Below are positions 1 to 6,279 of a stretch of 22,325 nucleotides of DNA, piece by piece. The notes under the pieces were generated by a model that saw nothing but the letters and a program-made list of their open reading frames with translations, was not told the origin of the DNA and did not search any database. The stretch comes from an uncultured Treponema sp. (GTDB lineage Bacteria; Spirochaetota; Spirochaetia; Treponematales; Treponemataceae), in contig CAJPOF010000038.1 of assembly GCA_905372235.1 (NCBI GenBank), positions 1 to 22,325 on the forward strand. Direction: 5' to 3'. Position 1 is the stretch's first letter, and every line of letters begins with the position of its first letter. Both the position numbers and the translations under genes were made by a program.

Positions 1-178
1 TTAAATTATTTTTCTATGTTTTTTATTTAACGTTTTTTACTATAAAACTTTTTTCTTAAAAAGGCGTTTTCAGTTTCGCCAGATTTCAACAAATCCGACC
101 AGCAAAAAACGTCTTTCAAATTACGTTTTTGTATCACTTTTTATTTCAGAACACATTTTTAATGTCAAAGAACAAGAA

Positions 179-210
179 CGTGTCTAAAAATCGGTTACAT
201 TTTAGACACG
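179..210. terminator. 11-bp perfect hairpin, possible terminator
   Basis: CGTGTCTAAAA (179-189) pairs perfectly with TTTTAGACACG (200-210) around a 10-nt loop. Neither side has a clean uridine run directly after the stem, so it is a weak intrinsic terminator on either strand. It could end a gene lying to the left of the window or stop transcription coming out of the lipoprotein gene. Confidence 0.4.
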
Positions 211-352
211 CCAGCGAGTTTTAAATTAAGTTCTTATTTACACATGACTCAATTCAAAACATCGTAATTAAAATCAAAGAAACCTCCAAAAACTGAACCT
301 CTTGAACAGTTCCTAAAAATCTTACAAACATCATAAACCAATCAATTCTGTT

Positions 353-445
353 CTGTAAACCCGTTTTTGAACGAATTAACCGAGGGTCATCAAAAATTAA
401 CCAAGGGTCAAAAGAAACGAACCAAGGGTCATCTAACAATATGCG
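353..445. repeat. 21-bp-periodic dispersed element, copy A (3 units)
   Basis: This 93-nt block is nearly identical to 1909-2022 except that it lacks one internal 21-nt unit. Read on the minus strand, a conserved core GACCCTYGGTT recurs exactly every 21 bp; the core ends on the plus strand lie at 388, 409 and 430. A non-repeated tail precedes the array on the plus strand (from CTGTAAACCCG) and both copies finish with AACAATATGCG. Minus-strand translation gives heptapeptides starting Asp-Pro-Trp or Asp-Pro-Arg, but no start site or gene context supports a protein here. Confidence 0.85.
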
Positions 446-494
446 AAAAAACGCCCGCAAAAACAATCTAAATATTTTATTGATAATTAAATTG

Positions 495-1688
495 CTATTT
501 TTTTCCTCCTACAATTTCATCAAAGGTCAAAGCTTTTACACTTCCCATCTTTTTTGTGTCAATATCGTAGTACGTACATTTAAAATTTTCTATCCTACGA
601 GAGCAAATCATATAAAGCCTTGAGCCTCTGGTATATATTGTTTCCGTGTAGTCAAAATGTATTTCGTTTTCATAGATGAACTTCTTAGACAGCACGTCGT
701 ATTTATACAAAACATCCACATCAATCTTATCTGTCCTGAAAAGAAAATACGGCTCGTCATTAAGTATCATTCCACGGCCAATAAAGGTTCCGCCTTCTTT
801 TTCGACTTTAGGAAAGTCCACATACTCAGCCGGCAAATCCATGTTATCCTTATGTTTTATAAGGAGTTTTCCATAAGACTCTCCGGAAGTATCAGCTAGA
901 AAAACGTAGTCTTTCCACACAAGTTTCACAACAAATATATCCTCATAAGGATCAGACATGTCCAAATCACAGATGAGGTATTCTGTTTTTATGTTATTTT
1001 TCAAGTCAATCTTTGATGCCCAAGATTTCCCGTCATATGCATATCCATACCAAAAATTTCCATCCTCGTCAGGAACCGGCGTACTTTGATTTCCTGCTCC
1101 GGATGAAATTTTAATTTTCAAAGTATCCTTATTTACGGTATTATCTTTAGTGCTAAACGCATTTATATTATCAATATTGTACCCATTTTCATATGAGTGA
1201 GTGATTATGATTCCGTACTCGCTCTTGTTTTTCATGTTATTGTTCAGGTTCGAGAATGTCCCATGAAACGGGTTTGAGTACACAGAAATTTTCCCATCCT
1301 GAGGGTTAAGGCAACCTATCAGACGAGAGAATTGACCTGCATCGTAGTATTTCACAGGATTTCCCATTTCTACCGCCCGCCAGTTTGAAAGTCCGTGTTC
1401 TCCCTCAAAAAACGCCCAATCGTGTATGGTCTCATTTTCCCAATCATAGACCACAAATATGTCGCCTTCAAGTATTGTCATGGGATAAGTATTCTTGTTT
1501 CCAAAAAGCCATTTGTAGTTCCATACAGGCATTGTTATTACAATCGGATCATTCAGGTGAGAAAACGAAGCCATGCTTTTCTTTGCCTTGATGTGAGAGT
1601 TCGCATTGTCATCGCCATAGTAAAAGGCACTGCATCCTGAAAGAACTGTTGACAATATAAGCAATAAAATTATGTTCCTGCTCTTCAT
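495..1688 (-). CDS. Predicted lipoprotein of unknown function
   Basis: A 397-residue protein with a classic lipoprotein signal peptide: Lys/Arg n-region, a hydrophobic stretch ILLLILSTVLS, and lipobox LSGC with the acylated Cys at residue 19. The start at 1688 is supported by AAAGGAGT a few bases upstream. The mature part is rich in Trp, Tyr, Asp and Gly with many short beta-like segments (for example DGNFWYGYAYDGKSW and RLYMICSRR), which would suit a beta-propeller-like periplasmic or surface domain, but I recognise no family. It sits 16 bp after the broken papain-like hydrolase remnant, and both lie between two copies of the 21-bp-periodic element, suggesting an acquired or rearranged cassette. 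The gene call is secure; the fold is a guess and the function unknown. Confidence 0.85.
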   Translation of the reverse strand: MKSRNIILLLILSTVLSGCSAFYYGDDNANSHIKAKKSMASFSHLNDPIVITMPVWNYKWLFGNKNTYPMTILEGDIFVVYDWENETIHDWAFFEGEHGLSNWRAVEMGNPVKYYDAGQFSRLIGCLNPQDGKISVYSNPFHGTFSNLNNNMKNKSEYGIIITHSYENGYNIDNINAFSTKDNTVNKDTLKIKISSGAGNQSTPVPDEDGNFWYGYAYDGKSWASKIDLKNNIKTEYLICDLDMSDPYEDIFVVKLVWKDYVFLADTSGESYGKLLIKHKDNMDLPAEYVDFPKVEKEGGTFIGRGMILNDEPYFLFRTDKIDVDVLYKYDVLSKKFIYENEIHFDYTETIYTRGSRLYMICSRRIENFKCTYYDIDTKKMGSVKALTFDEIVGGKK

Positions 1689-1704
1689 AAAATACTCCTT
1701 TCGC

Positions 1705-1908
1705 CTAGTAATTAGTGTATTCCTTAATTATTCTTTTATTGCCTGCTAATTCGAACATTCCCGGTGATACCAAAGGTGCAGGACCGGAAAAATCATATCT
1801 TATGTCCGCATGAACCCATGAACGCCACACTATATGCGAACAGTAATAACTTTGAATCCACCATTTGCTAAAAGCAACGTTACAGAAAGTATAGGTCGTT
1901 TTTACAGG
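1705..1908 (-). pseudogene. C-terminal remnant of a YiiX-like papain-fold hydrolase
   Basis: About 65 codons read in frame to a stop at 1705. The peptide contains WIQSYYCSHIVWRSW followed by GPAPLVSPGMFELAGN. This matches the pattern around the nucleophile Cys of permuted papain-like (YiiX/YaeF, NlpC/P60-related) hydrolases, where a YCS-[EQ]-[LI]-VW motif is followed by an SP..L/F segment near the C-terminus. The N-terminal part with the catalytic His is missing: upstream the frame runs directly into the repeat copy at 1909-2022, which has no credible start codon context. The next gene, a lipoprotein, begins 16 bp downstream. I infer a gene truncated at the repeat boundary. An alternative is a short live ORF that uses the repeat-encoded Met near 2016, which I consider less likely. 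Confidence 0.6.
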
Positions 1909-2022
1909 CTGTAAACCCGTTTTTGAACGAATTAACCGAGGGTCATCAAAAATTAACCAAGGGTCATTCCCGTGATACCGAGGGTCAAAAGAAACGAACC
2001 AAGGGTCATCGAACAATATGCG
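1909..2022. repeat. 21-bp-periodic dispersed element, copy B (4 units)
   Basis: This 114-nt block matches 353-445 with one extra 21-nt unit (TTCCCGTGATACC... at about 1966-1986). Core ends GGGTC lie at 1944, 1965, 1986 and 2007, exactly 21 bp apart. The alternation of a fixed 11-nt core with a roughly 10-nt variable part puts every core on the same DNA face. The left boundary coincides with the truncation point of the hydrolase remnant. Confidence 0.85.
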
Positions 2023-2096
2023 GACTTTGCCGGAAGCCGGTATTCTCCATATAGAAATAAAGCCTGCCTTAGAAAAAAATATTCTATTTTTTCCAT

Positions 2097-2145
2097 AAAA
2101 AAATCCACCGTTCTAAATCCTATAAAAAGAATTTAGAACGGTGGA
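2097..2145 (-). terminator. Rho-independent terminator of argG
   Basis: A perfect 15-bp stem (2104-2118 with 2131-2145; arms TCCACCGTTCTAAAT and its complement) encloses a 12-nt loop. On the minus strand it is followed at once by seven T residues (complement of A2097-2103). It lies about 60 nt after the argG stop codon and is the strongest intrinsic terminator in the window. Confidence 0.9.
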
Positions 2146-2206
2146 CGGTGCGAGATTTTCGGCATACAAAACTTGAAAGTATTTTCAAGTTTGCATTCTC
2201 ACAAAT

Positions 2207-3472
2207 CTATTCTGTCGGACGCTTTTTTAGAGATTTGGAATATTTTGGAAATTTGGAAACTCCAACTTTAGATTCCATCATGGCTCGAATTTTTAGCGGA
2301 AGCCCGAACAATGTTATAAAACCTTCTGCATCCTTGTGGTCGTAAAGTTCCCCGGTCGTGAACGAAGCTATCGATTCGTTGTAAAGGCTGAAATCCGAGC
2401 CGGAACCTGCGCCCCGTATCGCACCTTTTACAAGCTTCACTTTTGCCCAGCCAGTAACGTTTTCTTCCGCCTTATCAACAAAAGCCATGCATGAATCCAT
2501 GAGCGGAGTAAACCACTTTCCATCATAGATAAGTTCAGCCATCTTGAGCGCAATCTGCTGTTTGAAATGGTAAGTATCCCTATCAAGACAAATGTGATCC
2601 ATCATCCTGTGGGCAAAGTAAAGGATTGCGCCGCCCGGAGTTTCGTAAACGCCCCGACTTTTCATTCCGACGCAGCGATTTTCGCAGATATCGGCAATTC
2701 CGACTCCGTTTCGTCCGCCGATTTTATTAAGTTCATTCAGCAAGGAAAGAGCGGACATTTTTTTCCCATTCAGACCTATGGGAATACCGTTTTCAAAATC
2801 GACGGTAACGTATTCGCCGTCATCAGAAGCATTCTCAGGAACGACGGTGTTCTTCAGCATATGGGCGAAGTTCGGTTCGTTCTCCGTTTTTTCAAGTTCC
2901 AACCCTTCGTGGCTAAGATGCCATACGTTTTCGTCCCTTGAATAGGACTGGTCTTTTTTCATCGGAACTTCAAGATTCCTGTCTTCAAGGAATTTTATTT
3001 CAGCCTCCCGACTGTCCATGTTCCATTTGTCATCCCGCCATGCGGCAATCACTTTGAGGTCCGGGGCGAATGCTTTTATCGCAAGTTCGAAGCGAACCTG
3101 ATCGTTTCCCTTGCCAGTAGCTCCGTGGCAGATTGCGCTTGCGCCTTCCTGCCGCGCATATTCCACAAGGATTTTTCCGATGAGCGGACGAGCCGTGGAA
3201 GTTCCAAGAAGATATTCGTCTTCATAGACTGCGTTCGCTTTCAACGCAGGCCATATGTATTCCTCGATGTATTCCTCGCGGGCATCGACTACGTAGCAGG
3301 CGGCAGCTCCTGTTTTCAAGGCACGATTTTTTATCGCCTCCCAATCATCGCCCTGCCCCAAATCGATGCAGACGGCAATCACATCGTAATCGTAGTTTTC
3401 TTTTAGCCATGGAATTATCACCGTGGTATCAAGTCCGCCCGAATATGCCAAAACAACCTTGTCTTTTCCCAT
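2207..3472 (-). CDS. argG: Argininosuccinate synthase
   Basis: This enzyme joins citrulline and aspartate with ATP to form argininosuccinate, the penultimate step of arginine synthesis, in the cytoplasm. The ATP-binding PP-loop AYSGGLDTT is near the N-terminus, followed by IDLGQG, GTSTARPLIGK and HGATGKGNDQVRFE, all hallmarks of the family. The ATG at 3472 (protein starting MGKDKVVLAYSGG) is preceded by AGAGG at good spacing; an in-frame upstream extension adds 13 residues that do not look like the family and cross the promoter region, so I reject it. The product is 421 residues, slightly longer than the usual 400, with a Lys-rich tail. It is monocistronic with its own promoter, ARG-box-like operator and terminator. 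No argH or other arginine gene is adjacent. Confidence 0.97.
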   Translation of the reverse strand: MGKDKVVLAYSGGLDTTVIIPWLKENYDYDVIAVCIDLGQGDDWEAIKNRALKTGAAACYVVDAREEYIEEYIWPALKANAVYEDEYLLGTSTARPLIGKILVEYARQEGASAICHGATGKGNDQVRFELAIKAFAPDLKVIAAWRDDKWNMDSREAEIKFLEDRNLEVPMKKDQSYSRDENVWHLSHEGLELEKTENEPNFAHMLKNTVVPENASDDGEYVTVDFENGIPIGLNGKKMSALSLLNELNKIGGRNGVGIADICENRCVGMKSRGVYETPGGAILYFAHRMMDHICLDRDTYHFKQQIALKMAELIYDGKWFTPLMDSCMAFVDKAEENVTGWAKVKLVKGAIRGAGSGSDFSLYNESIASFTTGELYDHKDAEGFITLFGLPLKIRAMMESKVGVSKFPKYSKSLKKRPTE

Positions 3473-3493
3473 AATGAACCTCTGAATAGTTTT

Positions 3494-3540
3494 TGAATAT
3501 TTATACTTCAAAATGTATATTTATTCACACGGAATGTCAA
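3494..3540 (-). promoter_or_regulatory. argG promoter with two ARG-box-like operators
   Basis: On the minus strand TTGACA (3535-3540) is separated by 17 bp from TACATT (3512-3517). Two A/T-rich dyads overlap and follow the -10: TGAATAAATATACA (3527-3514) and AGTATAAATATTCA (3507-3494), starting 20 bp apart. Both resemble half or whole ArgR/AhrC boxes (TGAATwwwwATTCA), with one and two mismatches in the ten conserved positions. The placement fits arginine-dependent repression. The binding protein is not in the window. Confidence 0.55.
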
Positions 3541-3892
3541 TGAGAGAGCGGATTTAAGCCTAGGGATTTTAACCTGAAGCAAAGTGAAATCCGGGAAAAA
3601 AGATTTGAGTAAAACTGTACATTTTTGAAAACTTTTTTTTGCAGAAGGTATAACTTCGGTAGCCATAATAAGGCTGCCTCTTTAACCGCCGAGTTTTACG
3701 TTCGGCAAACATCGCTTATAAAATCCGGTTTTTCACTCTATATTATGTTTTTCCCCATCGGAAAAAATATCCGGATAAAACACGCCGTTGTTTTTCAAAA
3801 CGGAAACGCCATGCTTTTTCAATCGGATTGCAAAAACTATACAAATTTGTTAGCCTCGGAAATCCGAATATCCTTTTGATGGCGGATTTTTT
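3541..3892 (+). other. Gene-free structured leader region
   Basis: There is no convincing gene. Inverted repeats crowd the plus strand: GGTAGCC/GGCTGCC (3658-3678, one G-T pair), GCCGA/TCGGC (3688-3706), ATCCGG/CCGGAT (3723-3728 with 3771-3776) enclosing TTTTTCC/GGAAAAA (3748-3766), CCGTT/AACGG (about 3785-3804), and the terminator-like hairpin at 3860-3894. A possible 84-codon plus-strand frame (3625-3879) ends inside the last hairpin and has no ribosome-binding site, so it is not called. Confidence 0.45.
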
Positions 3893-3894
3893 TT
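3860..3894 (+). terminator. Terminator-like hairpin before the HD-GYP gene
   Basis: AAATCCG (3860-3866) pairs with CGGATTT (3883-3889), followed by further T residues to 3894. The loop is 16 nt. The left arm sequence also occurs at 3721-3727 (AAATCCGG), so the upstream copy could compete for the right arm. This would fit attenuation, but could also be a plain terminator for a short RNA. Confidence 0.45.
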
Positions 3895-3921
3895 CAAGGC
3901 TCGCGCATATTCGTCTATAAA
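3893..3921 (+). promoter_or_regulatory. Candidate promoter of the HD-GYP gene
   Basis: TATAAA (3916-3921) is a good -10; TTCAAG (3893-3898), 17 bp upstream, is a poor -35. Transcription from here would give a leader of about 45 nt before the ATG at 3972. It is one of two options, the other being transcription through the structured leader. Confidence 0.35.
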
Positions 3922-3971
3922 TTAAAGAAAGTTTTCAAATGCGCCGATACTTGATAGTGGAGTATTGTAAG

Positions 3972-5363
3972 ATGAGTACAACAATCAGCAACGATGAGTT
4001 AAATCCCGACATGGCTTTTTCCGGCGACCTTTTGCTGGATAATATGTTCGTCGTTGTTCCTGCGACAGCCGGAGTTCCCGAATACGTAATAAAAGCCCTC
4101 AAAACTTGGGAATTTAAAGAATGTTCGTACGAAGGTTTTATCTGTATAGGAAAAGACGAAGAAGAACAAAATGAAGGCATCGAATCTGAAGAAAATTTGG
4201 AAGCGAATTCTGCGGAAGAAAAAAATCCCGAAGCAGAAGACGAACCTGTTCCCGAACACCACGCAATAATAAAAGAAGCGATGGACGAAAGTTCAAAAAT
4301 CCAAAGTTCATCGGAGAGACTCCGATATGAATCCGTCCAAAAAGTGTACGAAGAATACATGAAATACATAAATTCCGTGTACACTTATTACGCCACCCAC
4401 AAAAAAATAAATCTTAAAGAAATGACGGAAACCGTACAAAAACTGTGTATTTTCATAAAAGAGAACAAACGTTTCGTGCTAAGAATTTCTCCATCGGCGG
4501 AAGCACGAAGCAAGAATTTTTTGGTGGTTCACTCCATGCGTTCCACGGTGCTTGCCATAACAATCGCGATTGAACTTCATTTTCCGCTTTCAAAGATTGT
4601 CGAACTGGGAATCACATCCATACTTCACGAAATCGGAATGCTCAGGATTCCGCCTCAACTTTACCTTACCGACAAGGCTCTTACGGCAACCGAAAAAAGA
4701 CAGATTTCTATGCATCCGATTCTTGGGTGCAACATACTGAAAGAACTTGATTTTCCAAATTCAATACTGTTGGGAGTGCTTGACCACCACGAAAAAGAAA
4801 ACGGATTGGGCTATCCACGAGGAATCCAAGGAGACAAAATCTCGCCGTACGGGAAAATAATATCAGTCGCATGTTCGTTCGAGGCAATCTCGGCCCCAAG
4901 ACCGCACAAATCCGAGCGAACCACATACGATGCGATGATTGAGATGCTTCAAAATCCAAACAAGCAGTACGATCCGAACGTAATAAAGGCGCTTCTTTAC
5001 AGCCTTTCTCTTTATCCGATAGGCGTGTATGTCTATCTGAACAACGGAAAAATCGCGATAGTCTCGGATGTAACGCCGAACAAGCCGCAGAATCCAATCG
5101 TTCAGCTGCTTAATGAAAGGGAATCTGACAGCTCACCAAAGACAGTGCAGACCGACGACGGTCCGAATAAAATCGTTCGGGTTCTTACAAAAGAAGAGCA
5201 GGCGGATGTCGTAAAAAACCTGAAGATTCAGGAAAAAGCGGAAGAAGAAAAACAAAACGCACGAATGACAGAAACTGCGATGGAAAGCAAGATTCTTGAG
5301 CAAGCGGTGGAAACAGAAGATTCGAACGGATTTTCAAATGTCGATTTAAGCGAGTTTTCCTAA
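3972..5363 (+). CDS. HD-GYP-type protein with a degenerate HD motif
   Basis: A 463-residue cytoplasmic protein. Residues 15-60 form a small N-terminal module (NMFVVVPATAGVPEYVIKAL...W.F..CSYEG), followed by an acidic Glu-rich linker (about 62-95), helical segments to about 180, and an HD-GYP phosphodiesterase-type domain (about 185-365). Visible metal or signature positions are H187, H219-E220 (HEIG in place of HDIG), H248, H272-H273 and the GYP signature GLGYPRG at 279-284. The tail beyond 380 is charged and low-complexity. HD-GYP domains degrade cyclic di-GMP; Glu for Asp at the second metal ligand may reduce or alter activity, so a sensor role is possible. I chose ATG 3972 (GTGGAG nine bases upstream) over ATG 3939, which lacks a ribosome-binding site. 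It is monocistronic and converges on the aldo/keto reductase-like gene 32 bp away. Confidence 0.85.
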   Translation: MSTTISNDELNPDMAFSGDLLLDNMFVVVPATAGVPEYVIKALKTWEFKECSYEGFICIGKDEEEQNEGIESEENLEANSAEEKNPEAEDEPVPEHHAIIKEAMDESSKIQSSSERLRYESVQKVYEEYMKYINSVYTYYATHKKINLKEMTETVQKLCIFIKENKRFVLRISPSAEARSKNFLVVHSMRSTVLAITIAIELHFPLSKIVELGITSILHEIGMLRIPPQLYLTDKALTATEKRQISMHPILGCNILKELDFPNSILLGVLDHHEKENGLGYPRGIQGDKISPYGKIISVACSFEAISAPRPHKSERTTYDAMIEMLQNPNKQYDPNVIKALLYSLSLYPIGVYVYLNNGKIAIVSDVTPNKPQNPIVQLLNERESDSSPKTVQTDDGPNKIVRVLTKEEQADVVKNLKIQEKAEEEKQNARMTETAMESKILEQAVETEDSNGFSNVDLSEFS

Positions 5364-5395
5364 ACAAAGTCCGAAAAATATTTTTGTCCGTAACG

Positions 5396-6157
5396 TTAAT
5401 TGAAAAACATACGAAGCCGCTCTACGTCTTCCTTGAATTTTTCATCGATTACAGGCGGATGTTCGTTAAAATAAAGAATCGGGTTTAGTTCTTCCGAAGT
5501 CTTTACCCTCCAAAGAGGAATCACATTTTCGTACTGGCGCAAAAATCCGAACGCAAGCGGAATGTTGTCCACCACACCCCCGCAAAGAGGCTGCATTGCA
5601 ACAAAACCTATGTCATTCTCTTCGCAAAGTTTTACAAGGGCGATTGTCTTTTCGCTTGAAATCATGCTGAACGGAAACTGGATTGTATCATAAAGCCCCG
5701 AGTTTATAGCCTTTTCGGCAACATCCAAATTCTGCGTAGAGATGCCTATCGCACGGCATTTTCCCTCGTCCTTGAGCCTTGTAAGTGAAGAAAATATTCC
5801 GTCAACTCCATTTTTTTCAGGTAGAAAGGAATCCGTCTCATACTGGAAAAGCTCGATTGCGTCGCATTTCATTGAATTTAGGCTTTCCTCAAAATCGGAA
5901 AGCACCTCGGAACCGCTTTGGGCGTTTGTCTTTGTCGCAATAATAACGTTTTCCCGGATATCACCCAAAGCCTCGCCCAAAAGTTTTTCGCAATCGGGCA
6001 TTTTTCTGGAAGTGTCAAAAAAATTTATTCCCTGCTCATATGCTGTTCGCACCAGCTCATAGCTTTTTGAATCTGAACAAAGTTTTTCAAGCGAAGAAGT
6101 TCCCATCGCCACTCTGGATATCATCAGATTGGATTTTCCTAGACGCACATATTCCAT
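5396..6157 (-). CDS. Aldo/keto reductase-like protein, catalytic residues altered
   Basis: A 253-residue TIM-barrel protein of the aldo/keto reductase superfamily, recognised from the start MEYVRLGKSNLMISRVAMGT, NFFDTSRKMPDCEKLLGEAL, IATKT, and GISTQNLDVAEKA. Of the usual tetrad Asp-Tyr-Lys-His, Asp48 and Lys76 are in place. The Tyr position in the DT..xY motif is Met53, and the His at the end of strand 4 (usually ..LH) falls at Tyr106/Glu107. NADPH-dependent carbonyl reduction is therefore doubtful. The ATG at 6157 has GGAGG six bases upstream; an eight-residue upstream extension is rejected. It follows glyS on the same strand after 122 bp, a stretch without an obvious terminator, so cotranscription is possible. 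The substrate is unknown. Confidence 0.85.
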   Translation of the reverse strand: MEYVRLGKSNLMISRVAMGTSSLEKLCSDSKSYELVRTAYEQGINFFDTSRKMPDCEKLLGEALGDIRENVIIATKTNAQSGSEVLSDFEESLNSMKCDAIELFQYETDSFLPEKNGVDGIFSSLTRLKDEGKCRAIGISTQNLDVAEKAINSGLYDTIQFPFSMISSEKTIALVKLCEENDIGFVAMQPLCGGVVDNIPLAFGFLRQYENVIPLWRVKTSEELNPILYFNEHPPVIDEKFKEDVERLRMFFN

Positions 6158-6279
6158 AGTTTGCCTCCAAGCAAACGACATTTTTCAAAAACTTTCCGAT
6201 TTAGATGACGCACAACGCCTGAAAATCGCCGCACTTTTCAAAAATCCGAAAGAGCGAAAAACGCCGTCTTCAAAGCCGC

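Larger units (their letters stand above)
1..494. other. Gene-free left edge with hairpin and repeat copy A
   Basis: I see no supportable gene in this AT-rich stretch. It contains a long hairpin (179-210) and one copy of the 21-bp-periodic element (353-445). A short minus-strand reading frame over 254-466 is only a translation of the repeat and its flank and is not called as a gene. Confidence 0.6.

Noticed and set aside
353..2022. Integron attC sites flanking a gene cassette
   Set aside because: Copy A contains GTTAGAT (minus strand), which fits the attC core GTTRRRY, but copy B has GTTCGAT, which does not. No partner RYYYAAC core in an inverted arrangement or integrase gene is visible.
1909..2022. 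Short CRISPR array
   Set aside because: The repeated core is only 11 nt with about 10-nt variable parts on a 21-bp period, and variable parts are shared between the two copies. No cas genes are present.
2567..3406. Plus-strand ORFs inside argG
   Set aside because: They are antisense shadows of a gene with clear family motifs on the minus strand.
3625..3879. 84-codon plus-strand ORF upstream of the HD-GYP gene
   Set aside because: It has no ribosome-binding site or domain, lies across several hairpins and stops within the terminator-like stem.
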